Positions 1 to 8,269 of a stretch of 64,000 nucleotides of DNA are shown in pieces (within the stretch, counting starts at the first letter, position 1; every line of letters starts with the position of its first letter). Source of the DNA: Hongsoonwoonella zoysiae (GTDB taxonomy: Bacteria; Pseudomonadota; Alphaproteobacteria; Rhizobiales; Stappiaceae). The notes below the pieces were generated by a model, which did no database searches, was not told where the DNA came from, and saw nothing but the letters and a program-made list of their open reading frames with translations. The translations under genes and the position numbers were made by a program. Where the stretch lies: assembly GCF_013266695.1 (NCBI RefSeq), contig NZ_JABRXF010000003.1:1-64000 (forward strand). Reading direction: 5' to 3'.

Positions 1-132
1 CGATGTCAGCTCGAACGTCGAGTTGTCGTGCGTGATGCAGCAAAGCATCTTCGTGCCAGCCTTCAGACCTTCAACCACAACAACGCCGACATTGTCGGCA
101 GCTTCGTGAACAAGCAGATGGGGTGCGTGCAT
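1..132 (-). CDS. UxaA/SuyA-like SAF-domain protein, partial at window edge
   Basis: The 44 visible codons are the N-terminus of a left-going gene whose remainder is outside the window. They begin MHAPHLLVHEAADNVGVVVV and continue VEGLKAGTKMLC, the N-terminal SAF-like fold of the UxaA family. That family includes the small parts of altronate and galactarate dehydratases and SuyA, a subunit of (R)-sulfolactate sulfo-lyase. A GGGAGG ribosome site lies just before the ATG. A palindromic operator-like site shared with the neighbouring catabolic operons lies 44 bases upstream, so the gene probably belongs to the same regulon. The fragment is too short to separate a sugar-acid dehydratase from a C-S lyase subunit. 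Confidence 0.75.
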   Translation of the reverse strand, partial: MHAPHLLVHEAADNVGVVVVEGLKAGTKMLCCITHDNSTFELTS

Positions 133-175
133 GGAAACCTCCCGAACGCGAGTGAAGTCAATTCGGATAAAGCAA

Positions 176-200
176 GTCTTATATAAGACATAAGATATAA
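176..200. promoter_or_regulatory. Operator-like palindrome, site 1 of 4
   Basis: GTCTTATATAAGAC at 176-189 is a perfect 14-base palindrome, followed directly by the half-site-like ATAAGATATAA. It lies in the divergent space between the UxaA/SuyA-like gene and the GntR gene. The core TCTTATATAAGA recurs at 5466 and 9693, and a half site at 8914. The probable binder is the GntR protein encoded next to it, which would then regulate itself; that assignment is inferred from position. Confidence 0.7.
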
Positions 201-258
201 AATCCTAGCTATGTCAATATCGATGGGCTAAAAATAGCGTTCTGCAAGTTTGGGGCTG

Positions 259-999
259 ATGGAAATGGCAGACACCTCCGCCGAGCGGGCATTCGGATTT
301 CGGCCGCTTTACCTCCAGGTCAAGGAAAGTCTGGTTCGCCGGCTAATCGACGGGTCCTGGCAGCCGGGCCAACTCATTCCCTCCGAGATGGAACTTGCGC
401 GCGAGATTGGCGTCAGCCAGGGAACAATCCGCAAGGCGCTGAACACAATGACCGCGGAAAACCTGCTGGTGCGCCGACAGGGTCATGGAACATACGTTGC
501 GGCGCCCGAGGAAAGCCGTATCCTGTTCCAGTTCTTCCGGCTCGTGCCCGACACCGGCGAACGTTCATTCCCGAGTTCGAAGGTTATTTCCTGGTCGAAG
601 GAGCGCGCAACGAAGGAGGAGGCTCACGAGCTGGAGATTAGTCCCACCGCTTCGGTATGGCGGATCGAGCGGCTACGCTATCTCGGCGGCGATCCGCTGA
701 TCGTCGAATACATCACCCTGCCCGCCAAACGCTTCTCCGGATTTGAAAAGCTGAGCGAGATCCCGAACAACGTCTATCGGCTTTATTCGGAACGCTGGGG
801 CCTTACAATCGGTAGCGGTACGGAGCGGGTGAAGGCGATTGCCGCAAGCACTGAAGACGCAAAGCACCTCGGCTGCAAGGCGGGAACACCGCTGCTCAGG
901 ATCAACCGGATCGCCTACGATCTTGAGCGCAAGCCCGTGGAGCTTCGCATTTCCCGCTGCCTGACGGAGCGGGCGCACTACATCTCCGACCTCAAATAG
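259..999 (+). CDS. GntR-family regulator with UTRA effector domain
   Basis: About 246 residues with the HutC-type layout: an N-terminal winged helix-turn-helix (PLYLQVKESLVRRL, then PSEMELAREIGVSQGTIRKAL, ending in the RRQGHGTYV wing) and a C-terminal UTRA ligand domain from about residue 85. UTRA domains bind sugars, sugar phosphates or similar small metabolites. The gene heads the cluster, is divergent from the UxaA/SuyA-like gene, and has the palindrome at 176-200 in its promoter. It is the best candidate for pathway regulator of the 1-10.6 kb island. The start is uncertain: ATG 259 and ATG 265 are in frame, and a GGGG run at 252 fits 265 slightly better; TTG at 250 is also open. Confidence 0.88.
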   Translation: MEMADTSAERAFGFRPLYLQVKESLVRRLIDGSWQPGQLIPSEMELAREIGVSQGTIRKALNTMTAENLLVRRQGHGTYVAAPEESRILFQFFRLVPDTGERSFPSSKVISWSKERATKEEAHELEISPTASVWRIERLRYLGGDPLIVEYITLPAKRFSGFEKLSEIPNNVYRLYSERWGLTIGSGTERVKAIAASTEDAKHLGCKAGTPLLRINRIAYDLERKPVELRISRCLTERAHYISDLK

Positions 1000-1002
1000 C
1001 CC

Positions 1003-2088
1003 TCATAGCTCGACCGCTCGGTGCGTTCGGGCGCTTTCCTCCGCCGCCGCACCGATCATTACCGCCTTCAAGCCGTCTTCGAGCGAAACCTCCGGTACGC
1101 CGCCATGGCGCACCAGATCGATGAACTTCGCGTGCTGGAAATACGTTGAACCGTGGTGGTCGCCTGCCGCTAGGACCGCCTCGTCAACCTCCACCTCCTC
1201 ACGCAACTCCCGTTTGGTCGCGCGCGGCGATATGGCGATTTCGGAGTGCCGTTCCCGCCCGTCCGGAGAAAAACGGGACGGCCCGGGAATGAAGGCGTCG
1301 ATGCGCGCCTCATCACCCGTGGCGGAAATGATCTCCTGCCAGTAGGAGCCTTCCGCGAACATGCAAAGATCCAGCATCGCCCGCACGCCATTGGCGAAAT
1401 CGACCACCACAAATGCATTGTCGAGAATATCCGGCCGGCCCTCCGGGTATTCCTCATCAAGGAAATTCACGTCCGCCCCTCCGGACGCATAAACACGCAC
1501 CGGTTCGCTTTGCGCGATCAACCGCATGAGATCGAAGAAATGGCAGCATTTTTCGACCAGCGTGCCGCCCGTCTTTGCGTTAAAGCGGTTCCAGTCACCC
1601 ACTTTCTTCAGAAACGGGAACCGGTGCTCGCGAATGGAGATCATCTTCAAGTGGCCCGCGGCACCCTCGTGCACCCCCTTCAGCAAACGTTGAACGGGAG
1701 GCATAAAGCGATATTCCATCGCCACCCAGACTGGCGCCGAACGCGCCTCCTGCATGGCCAGTACCTTCCTGCAATCCTCAAGCGTTGTACAAAGCGGCTT
1801 TTCGACGAGGATTGGCTTGTCCAGGCGCATTACATCCGACAGGACGTCCACATGCGTGTGATTGGGGCTGGCGATCAAAAGCGCATCGAACTCAGACGCA
1901 GAAAGCATCTCCCGATAATCGGCAAAGGCTGCGCATCCCGGACCCGCAAGGTCGCTTGCGGTCGTGCGCATGCCTTCGTCCGGATCGGCCACGGCCGTAA
2001 CGCTCGCGCCCGGAAGAAGAGCGATGTTGCGGATATGCTCGTGCCCCATCATGCCGGAGCCGATGATGGCATAACGCACCGGTTTCAC
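1003..2088 (-). CDS. Gfo/Idh/MocA-family NAD(P)-dependent sugar enzyme
   Basis: About 361 residues. The N-terminus has a Rossmann fold (VRYAIIGSGMMGHEHIRNIA) and the family EKP motif (LVEKPLCTT); the C-terminal alpha/beta domain follows. Members are sugar or inositol dehydrogenases or NAD-dependent glycosidases that work by transient oxidation, including the sulfoquinovosidases of GH188. It is the last gene of the kinase-aldolase-isomerase operon. I chose the GTG at 2088: TGAGG lies 7 bases upstream and the gene then begins 7 bases after the isomerase stop. A longer frame to 2169 would overlap the isomerase by 74 bases. Substrate not determined; a glycosidase or dehydrogenase feeding the isomerase fits the context. 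Confidence 0.85.
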   Translation of the reverse strand: MKPVRYAIIGSGMMGHEHIRNIALLPGASVTAVADPDEGMRTTASDLAGPGCAAFADYREMLSASEFDALLIASPNHTHVDVLSDVMRLDKPILVEKPLCTTLEDCRKVLAMQEARSAPVWVAMEYRFMPPVQRLLKGVHEGAAGHLKMISIREHRFPFLKKVGDWNRFNAKTGGTLVEKCCHFFDLMRLIAQSEPVRVYASGGADVNFLDEEYPEGRPDILDNAFVVVDFANGVRAMLDLCMFAEGSYWQEIISATGDEARIDAFIPGPSRFSPDGRERHSEIAISPRATKRELREEVEVDEAVLAAGDHHGSTYFQHAKFIDLVRHGGVPEVSLEDGLKAVMIGAAAEESARTHRAVEL

Positions 2089-2095
2089 ATCCGCC

Positions 2096-3484
2096 TCAGA
2101 GCGCGAGTACGGGAATGCCGAGTGCCCCGGCTGCTTCTGCGAGAGCATCGCGGTGATCTCCATAAACAAGCGCCATATGATGTTCGAGCGCAGCGCCCAT
2201 GACGCGCTCCAGAACGGCTTTCGAGCCGGAATCGAAACGCACGACGCCAGATGTACCTGTAAAGGCCATCGGCCTCTTCATGACCTCGCCACCGCCGATA
2301 ACCGCAAAGGTTTCGCCCCGCGCCTGCGAAATTCGGAAAAAGGTGACGCGGCCGGCTTTCAGCGGAAATTCGAAAAGAAGCGGCATCTTGCGGTTTGTGT
2401 GAATCGTGGCATCAATCCTCGCATCGGGATCGGCCATCGACACGGGCGCCTGCCCGCAGTGCCAGACGACACCCGTGTCGTCCGCTTCATCAAGGTCGAC
2501 GAGATCGGCAAGGAAAGCGGGCGCATCAGCGATACGCTGCAGGAGAAGGGTTGTCAGCGCACCGTAGACATCCGCCTCGCAGGCGCAAGGAACCCGCGCT
2601 TCCCCCATCATTGAAACGGGGCCACAAACCGCGCCGCCATATTCGGTGAAGGTTTCCGGCCAGCATCGGATCGCAAAGGCGTCGAAACCACCTCCGGCCT
2701 GGATCTCCTCGATCGCCGCCTTGAGCCTGAGCGATCGGTCGAGCTCATCCTGATCGACATCAGCGAGGTTTCGGGCAATGGCATCGGCATCGGCGCGAAC
2801 ACCAGCGGCTGCAACGCCGGACACCGCTTTCGCGCCGGAAAAGAGCGTGTCCAGCTGCATCTCCTCCACACTCACATCGGCAAGGGCCTTGAGCTTCTCT
2901 GCATCGTAAAGGCAGGTACCGAATCCGTCGGGCGGCGCGCCGATGCGTCCGATACGCGCGCCCCGAAGGGTGGCAACAGCATCGGCGCCCGCACCGCCCT
3001 TCCGCTCCACGTGCTGAAGCGGTACGGGTTTCGAGGTGCGTCTGCCCGCCAGAAGCTCCTCGATTGCCGCACCAATGCCCTCTGCATCCGGCGCGGCGTA
3101 AAGATAGGAGAATTCACGCCGGTTCAACCCGAGGGTATGGCCCGCGAGATTAAGGCCGCAGAACGAGTTGAGCCTGAGCCGCCCCCCAATTCTTGGCTCC
3201 GGGATCGCCCAGATGGAAAGCGGAACATCAAAACTATTGGCGATTTCGATCGTCATCGAAGCGTCGGTAAAGGTCACCTGCAGGATCAGGATCTGCTCCG
3301 GCTTTTCGTCTTTAAGCGCCTCAACGGCATCCCGCGCAGCCGATGCGTCAAACAGGAGTTCGCGCGGACCTGTGATCTCGTGCCCTGAAGTATCCAGCGC
3401 TGAAAGCATGCGGGCGAGATTTTCCTCGGCGAAGACAACATCGAAAGTCGGCCGCCCGAGCGGAAGAATGCCAATTCTCGCCAT
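2096..3484 (-). CDS. FucI/AraA-like sugar isomerase
   Basis: A 462-residue cytosolic protein of the L-fucose/L-arabinose isomerase-like superfamily. The N-terminal half contains stretches such as SFCGLNLAGHTL. The C-terminal isomerase domain includes EYGGAVCGPVSMMGEARVPC and CEADVYGALTTLL, the region that carries metal and substrate ligands in this fold. It begins 2 bases after the aldolase stop and follows the kinase, so it should produce the ketose that is phosphorylated and cleaved. Sulfoquinovose isomerases of the sulfo-TAL and sulfo-EMP2 pathways belong to this superfamily, as do fucose and arabinose isomerases. Family clear, substrate inferred. Confidence 0.8.
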   Translation of the reverse strand: MARIGILPLGRPTFDVVFAEENLARMLSALDTSGHEITGPRELLFDASAARDAVEALKDEKPEQILILQVTFTDASMTIEIANSFDVPLSIWAIPEPRIGGRLRLNSFCGLNLAGHTLGLNRREFSYLYAAPDAEGIGAAIEELLAGRRTSKPVPLQHVERKGGAGADAVATLRGARIGRIGAPPDGFGTCLYDAEKLKALADVSVEEMQLDTLFSGAKAVSGVAAAGVRADADAIARNLADVDQDELDRSLRLKAAIEEIQAGGGFDAFAIRCWPETFTEYGGAVCGPVSMMGEARVPCACEADVYGALTTLLLQRIADAPAFLADLVDLDEADDTGVVWHCGQAPVSMADPDARIDATIHTNRKMPLLFEFPLKAGRVTFFRISQARGETFAVIGGGEVMKRPMAFTGTSGVVRFDSGSKAVLERVMGAALEHHMALVYGDHRDALAEAAGALGIPVLAL

Positions 3485-3486
3485 CG

Positions 3487-4530
3487 TCAGAACCCCGAAT
3501 ATCCGCTTCTGAATGAAGCATCCGCAGGCCGAAAGCAGCCCCCCCCTTCGCCGTAACAGGCATGAGAGGTAAAGGGAGTAGCCCTTTTGTCCGTCAGCGC
3601 GTTTAGCTTCCGCATATAGGCAGTGCCTTCACCCTCAAGTTCGGAGCGCATTTTTTCCCAATCCGGAAAATGGGAAAAAGCGTCGAGCCAGATCGCGCGG
3701 CCCGCCAGATAGCCGCTCGCACCCGCCTTATAGGCATGGGTCAGGATATTGCGAAACGCGCCTTTGCCCGCGCCTGCCGAAAGCATCACCCATGGTCGCC
3801 CGGCAAGCCTGCCCATTTCGTCGAAGGCGGCCTGCGTTTCTTCCCAACCTTCGCCACCGACGCCCGGAACGTCATTGGCATTCAACGGGCTTTCCAGCTT
3901 GAAAAGGTCGACGCCATAATCGGGCTTGGCAAATTCCTCCACCGATTTCAGCACGTCGTCCGTCTTCTTGCCCTTCATTTCCACATAGTCCTTCGTCTGT
4001 TCAGCATCCTTCGCCAGCGGATAAACCAGAAGCTCAAACACGAAGGGAATGTCGTATCGCCCGCAGGCTTCGCCGATGCGTTTGACGAAATCCTGCTGAT
4101 GCCGGTTGACCGTATCGCCGGCATCCGGCCGATACCAGGCGAGAACCTTCACTGCGTCCCCGCCCATTCGCTTGATCTTTTCCACCGACCAATCGTCAAT
4201 CTCGCTGGAGAGGCGCCCGCTGTCCGTTTCCACGAAAAGAGAATCCTCCAGCGTGACAATCAGTCCCTTTTCCGGTGAAAGAATATCGATCGCCTTTGGA
4301 ATGGCGTAATGCGGATCGAGCAGAAGGGCGGAACTTTCAGCCTGCAGCGTCTCGATCAGGAGCTTCTTGAAACCCGCCACATCCCCATAGGGAGCTTCAT
4401 CCCGGCCATAGTGCTTTGCGATGGGGTTCTTGATCGGCGGGCGCTGATCGACTGCAGTCATCTTGAACCGGCCGCCGGCATCCGCCATGCGGCGCAATCC
4501 CCAAAGCTTGCCCGGTGTAAGCTCGATCAT
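3487..4530 (-). CDS. LacD/YihT-like class I (Schiff-base) ketose-phosphate aldolase
   Basis: About 347 residues. Family hallmarks: KMTAVDQR at 23-30, VKVLAWYRP near 127-135, FVFELLVYP near 163-171, DLFKLESP with the presumed Schiff-base Lys211, then WVMLSAG and AGASGYLAGRAIW. These are shared by tagatose-1,6-bisphosphate aldolase LacD and 6-deoxy-6-sulfofructose-1-phosphate aldolase YihT; products would be dihydroxyacetone phosphate plus an aldehyde. The start at 4530 overlaps the kinase stop (ATGA) behind a GAGGG ribosome site, a sign of translational coupling. It is somewhat longer than LacD, with a Cys-containing tail. Sequence alone does not settle sulfo- versus phospho-sugar use. Confidence 0.85.
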   Translation of the reverse strand: MIELTPGKLWGLRRMADAGGRFKMTAVDQRPPIKNPIAKHYGRDEAPYGDVAGFKKLLIETLQAESSALLLDPHYAIPKAIDILSPEKGLIVTLEDSLFVETDSGRLSSEIDDWSVEKIKRMGGDAVKVLAWYRPDAGDTVNRHQQDFVKRIGEACGRYDIPFVFELLVYPLAKDAEQTKDYVEMKGKKTDDVLKSVEEFAKPDYGVDLFKLESPLNANDVPGVGGEGWEETQAAFDEMGRLAGRPWVMLSAGAGKGAFRNILTHAYKAGASGYLAGRAIWLDAFSHFPDWEKMRSELEGEGTAYMRKLNALTDKRATPFTSHACYGEGGGCFRPADASFRSGYSGF

Positions 4531-5426
4531 GATTTTTCCCTCAAGAATTCTTCCACTTCGGCGCGTGTCGGCGCGCCCGACCGCCCGCCGAAGCGGGTGC
4601 ATTTGATGGCGGCAGCAGCATTTGCGAGCCGAATTGCCTCGGCTTCGCGCCGGCCCTCGCCCAAGGCCAGCGCAAACGCGCCATGCCAGATATCGCCAGC
4701 GCCCAAGGTATCCGCGACCGTCACTCGGAACCCCGCGTCATGGCGGACTACCCCCTCCTCCAGCCAACTCACGCCGTCTTCGCCTTGCGTAACGCATACA
4801 AAAGCTTCGGGCGCGAAATCGAGCGCATAATGAAGGCCGGAAAGGATGTCGGCCTTGCCGGAGAATTCGCGCAGGCCCTGTTCTGAAAAGGCCAGATGGC
4901 TCGCTGCCTTCAGCGCGGAAATCGCGATTTCCACCGGCGCTTCGACATCCATGATCGCCGGCTTTTTCCGCTCGCGCGCAAGGCGCATCAACGCCTCCGC
5001 TCCTTCCGGCCAGCGGGTGTCAGCGAGCGCTGAATCGAAATGAGGAAGTTCCGCCCGCTCAAGCCAGCCCGCATCGCGCGCCAGCGTTTCGTCCCGGAAG
5101 TTGACGATCTGCCTTTCGCCGTCACGATCCACGAAAACCGATGAAAAAGACGATCGCTTTCCCTCAAACCGCTTCGCAAAGCGGCAGTCCACTCCCTCAC
5201 TTTCGATGTCGGCGATGATCATGTCGCCCACTGCATCCGCGCCGAGCCTTGAAGCAAGCAATGCTTTACCGCCCAGCCGCGCCACCGCGACAGCCGAGTT
5301 GGCGGCGCACCCTCCCCCGACAATTGCGGCATCCTTCGCACGGTACTTTTCCGCGCGCCGCGGCATCTCGTCGAGCGACATGACGAAATCGATCACGGCT
5401 ACGCCCGCGCACAGGACGGTGGTCAT
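4527..5426 (-). CDS. PfkB-family sugar kinase
   Basis: About 299 residues, the usual PfkB length. The N-terminal Gly-rich signature reads GGGCAANSAVAVARLGG (37-53); the C-terminal ATP/anion-hole signature ADTLGAGD at 238-245 ends in the catalytic Asp245. It should phosphorylate the ketose made by the downstream isomerase. First gene of a four-gene left-going operon (kinase, aldolase, isomerase, Gfo/Idh/MocA). Operator-like site 2 lies about 40 bases upstream of the chosen ATG. The frame is open further upstream, but that would place the operator inside the gene. In sulfo-EMP pathways the equivalent is sulfofructose kinase; ordinary ketose kinases are equally possible by family. Confidence 0.88.
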   Translation of the reverse strand: MTTVLCAGVAVIDFVMSLDEMPRRAEKYRAKDAAIVGGGCAANSAVAVARLGGKALLASRLGADAVGDMIIADIESEGVDCRFAKRFEGKRSSFSSVFVDRDGERQIVNFRDETLARDAGWLERAELPHFDSALADTRWPEGAEALMRLARERKKPAIMDVEAPVEIAISALKAASHLAFSEQGLREFSGKADILSGLHYALDFAPEAFVCVTQGEDGVSWLEEGVVRHDAGFRVTVADTLGAGDIWHGAFALALGEGRREAEAIRLANAAAAIKCTRFGGRSGAPTRAEVEEFLREKS

Positions 5427-5465
5427 CTCCAAGCGGCTCCAGTTCGACGCCAGAACACTAGCAAT

Positions 5466-5484
5466 TCTTATATAAGATACAAGA
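5466..5484. promoter_or_regulatory. Operator-like palindrome, site 2 of 4
   Basis: TCTTATATAAGA (5466-5477) followed by TACAAGA. It sits about 40 bases upstream of the kinase start and matches the core of sites 1 and 4 base for base, so it probably controls the kinase operon. Confidence 0.7.
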
Positions 5485-5514
5485 CTTGAAATTCGGATAA
5501 AAAAGACACGAGAT

Positions 5515-5547
5515 AAATAGAAAAGCGGGCGGCGCAGCGGCCGCCCG
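5515..5547 (-). terminator. Rho-independent terminator after dctP
   Basis: Read leftward, an 8-bp GC stem (CGGGCGGC pairing with GCCGCCCG, 5526-5547) is followed by CTTTTCTATTTAT. It lies 25 bases beyond the dctP stop and separates the TRAP operon from the kinase operon, which then has its own promoter and operator. Confidence 0.7.
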
Positions 5548-5572
5548 AATTCGCACAACCAGGGAGGTTGCG

Positions 5573-6637
5573 TTATTGGTTGGCTGCGGCGAACTCGTCC
5601 GCCACGGTCGCCTCGCATTGGGCTACGGCGGCATCGAGCTTTTCGAGCCACTGAGAACCGTATTTCTCGGTGTACCAATCACGCATCCCGCTTGAAGCTT
5701 CCTGGAACTGCTTCTTTTCTTCCGGCGTCGGAACGTAAATGGTGCCGCCTTCTTCCTTGAACTTCTCGTATGCTTCGATCGAGCGGCGCATCGGGAAGGC
5801 GCGCGTCACCGTCTTCAGATGATTCATTCCATCAAAGACGATGCGACGCAGGTCTTCGGGGAGTTGCTGCCAAGCCGGCTCGGAATACCACCACAAGGCG
5901 CCCATGTACGCGTGCCCGTCAAGTGTGAGGTTTTTCAATCCCGCTTCGGGGAACTTCATGTTCATGATGTCGGTAATGCCGTTTTTCGTGCCTTCCACGA
6001 CACCCGTTGCAAGAGAAGTATAGACTTCCGGCCAGGCGACGGCCGTCGGGTTTCCGCCGAGTTGGCGAACCAGTTCCTGCTGGATCTCCGCGGGTATGGT
6101 GCGCACCTTCAGCCCCTGAAGATCGCCAGGATTTTTTACGAGCTTGGTGGTGGTGGCGAAATTGCGCCAGCCGCCGGTATTGGAGACAACCATAAGCCGC
6201 ATCGGAATGCCTTCGGCCAGCACACCCTTGCGAAGCTCGTTCACAAACGAACCGTCGAAGACGCATTCCGCGACGCGGTCGTTCGCAAACATGTAAGGCA
6301 GATCCAGAACCTGACCGGGGCCGAACACGTTGCCAAAGCCGCCGATCGTGGTGATATAGACCTCAAGCGTCCCGGCCTGCAGATTATCGAGGCATTCCTT
6401 CTCATTGCCGCAAAACTGGCCGGAAGGATAGATCTCCACTTCCGCTCGCCCGTTGGATCGGCTTTCCACATAGTCCTTGAAGACCATCGAACCGTCGAAG
6501 TCTTCGTCCTCGGGAGAGCCCAGGAAGGCGACCTTGATCGTATAGTCGGCCGCCTGGGCTGCGGACATCGCCCCCATTGTGAGTCCCACCCCGAGCGCCA
6601 AGGCGCCGGCGGATGCTAACAGTTTCTTCAAGAGCAT
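5573..6637 (-). CDS. dctP: TRAP transporter periplasmic solute-binding protein (DctP/TAXI-type DctP)
   Basis: 354 residues. The Sec signal peptide (MLLKKLLASAGALALGVGLT, cleavage near AQAADY) is followed by the DctP fold: LDLPYMFAND, GGWRNFATTTK, GLKVRTIPAEIQQELV (the Arg typically contacts the ligand's anionic group) and EVYTSLATGVVEGTKNGI. A GGGAGG ribosome site precedes the ATG at 6637; the frame is open another 285 bases upstream without a ribosome site. Last gene of dctQ-dctM-dctP. TRAP systems import organic anions, and several known sulfonate importers (sulfolactate, dihydroxypropanesulfonate) are TRAP, which suits the island's proposed substrate. Confidence 0.92.
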   Translation of the reverse strand: MLLKKLLASAGALALGVGLTMGAMSAAQAADYTIKVAFLGSPEDEDFDGSMVFKDYVESRSNGRAEVEIYPSGQFCGNEKECLDNLQAGTLEVYITTIGGFGNVFGPGQVLDLPYMFANDRVAECVFDGSFVNELRKGVLAEGIPMRLMVVSNTGGWRNFATTTKLVKNPGDLQGLKVRTIPAEIQQELVRQLGGNPTAVAWPEVYTSLATGVVEGTKNGITDIMNMKFPEAGLKNLTLDGHAYMGALWWYSEPAWQQLPEDLRRIVFDGMNHLKTVTRAFPMRRSIEAYEKFKEEGGTIYVPTPEEKKQFQEASSGMRDWYTEKYGSQWLEKLDAAVAQCEATVADEFAAANQ

Positions 6638-6666
6638 TGCTTTTCCTCCCGTTGAATATTCACCAC

Positions 6667-8259
6667 TCACTGGCCCAGCCCCTCGACTAAAAGGGAACAA
6701 AGGGTTGCCCCGTCCGGGCATCTCGCGAAACCGGCAAGCGCCGGCAACGTCATGGAAACACTCGGGAAATAGGTGATGAGAAAAATCACAGCCACCTCCA
6801 CGAGCAAGAACGGCCAAATCGCCTGAACGATCCGTTCCACCTTTTCCTGCGCCACCGAAGACGCAACGAAAAGCACAAGGCCCATGGGCGGCGTCGCAAG
6901 ACCTACGGTTACATTCACGCACATCACGATCGCAAAGTGCAACGGGTCGATACCGATCTGCGTCATGATCGGCCCGAGCACCGGACCGAGGATAAGAATC
7001 GCGGGGCCCGCGTCCAGAAACATGCCAACCACGAAAAGCAGAATGTTCACCAGGAACAGCAGGACATAGGGGTTATCGGATACACCCTGAATCAGCCGGG
7101 CAGCTTCGCGTGCGAGGCCCGACACGGTTACCATCCAGCCGAATGTGACGGCAGCCCCCACCAGCAGAAGAATGATGCCTGATTGGATGGCAGTGTTCTT
7201 CAGGACCAACGGCAGGCGTTGTGCCGTATCGCTCGCCGCCCGGCTGAGATCCGCCTTGAACGGTGTGCCATAGGCATCCGCTGAAAGCCGCTGCGGTTTC
7301 TTGCGGTTCCTTGCGATGACAACTCGCCAGAACGCCTCCGCTATCACTATCCAGCCGACGCCAAGCGCGATGAACAGCTTGAAACCGACATGTTCGGTAA
7401 AGCCCGCGAACAAAAGCAATGTCAGAGGACCAACGTGAAGATAGGCATGTGCCGTATCCGAAATGAAACGTTCCCAAAGATCGAGCTTGAGAAGCGTGGC
7501 CGCGAACACCGCATATAAAGCCGCTATCGCCGCGGCCTCGGTAGGGGTGTAGATGCCGGAAAGGATGCCGCCGAGCAACAACACCGGCGTGAGCAAAGCC
7601 GGGAAGGTCTCCAGGAAAGACACCGAGCGCTCCCGCCAGGTCGACTTTCTTGCCGCGACCGGATAGTTGCGCACGCGCGAGAAATATGACGTGAGTGCCA
7701 TGAGGCCGAGGCCGATCATGAGGCCCGGTGCGAAGCCGGCGAGGAACAGCCCGGCCACCGACACGTTCATCACGAATGCATAGAGCACCATGATACCGGA
7801 CGGGGGGATGATCGGTCCGATGACGGAGGAGGCCGCCGTTATCGCGGCGGCAAAACGGCGGGAATATCCGTTCTGCTCCATGGCGGGAATAAGCATCTTG
7901 CCGAGCGCCGAAGTGTCCGCCACTGCCGAGCCTGAAAGGCCCGCAAAGAGGATGGAGGACAGTATGTTGACCTGCGCAAGCCCCCCGCGAACATGGCCGA
8001 TCATCGATTCGGAAAACCTGACGATGGAGCGCGTTATCCCGCCGGAGTTCATGAGTTCCCCAGCCAGAATGAAGAAGGGCACTGCCATCAGCGGGAAAGA
8101 ATACATGCCCGTGTAGACTGTGCTCAGGAGCTTGGAGAAGAAAAGCTGATCCTTGCCGTCGATGACAAGCGAAAGACCCGGCGCGACAAGCAGAGCAAAG
8201 ACGACCGGCATCCCGACAGCGAGCAGGACGAAGAATATCCAGAAATAGGCCAACGACAT
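6667..8259 (-). CDS. dctM: TRAP transporter large permease, with internal extension
   Basis: 530 residues of DctM-type membrane protein: SLAYFWIFFVLLAVGMPVVF at the start, the GLSGSAVADTSALGKMLIPAM and IIPPSGIMVLYA motifs, and MFLDAGPAILILGPVLGPI plus VGLATPPMGLVLFVASSVA near the end. DctM proteins are usually about 420-430 residues. The surplus lies between residues about 265 and 375: two or more hydrophobic segments (VGPLTLLLFAGFTEHVGFKL, ALGVGWIVIAEAFWRVVIA) and a basic cytosolic loop. The start at 8259 is 10 bases after the dctQ stop. Electrochemically driven uptake with DctQ and DctP. Confidence 0.92.
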   Translation of the reverse strand: MSLAYFWIFFVLLAVGMPVVFALLVAPGLSLVIDGKDQLFFSKLLSTVYTGMYSFPLMAVPFFILAGELMNSGGITRSIVRFSESMIGHVRGGLAQVNILSSILFAGLSGSAVADTSALGKMLIPAMEQNGYSRRFAAAITAASSVIGPIIPPSGIMVLYAFVMNVSVAGLFLAGFAPGLMIGLGLMALTSYFSRVRNYPVAARKSTWRERSVSFLETFPALLTPVLLLGGILSGIYTPTEAAAIAALYAVFAATLLKLDLWERFISDTAHAYLHVGPLTLLLFAGFTEHVGFKLFIALGVGWIVIAEAFWRVVIARNRKKPQRLSADAYGTPFKADLSRAASDTAQRLPLVLKNTAIQSGIILLLVGAAVTFGWMVTVSGLAREAARLIQGVSDNPYVLLFLVNILLFVVGMFLDAGPAILILGPVLGPIMTQIGIDPLHFAIVMCVNVTVGLATPPMGLVLFVASSVAQEKVERIVQAIWPFLLVEVAVIFLITYFPSVSMTLPALAGFARCPDGATLCSLLVEGLGQ

Positions 8260-8269
8260 GGGCGCGCTC

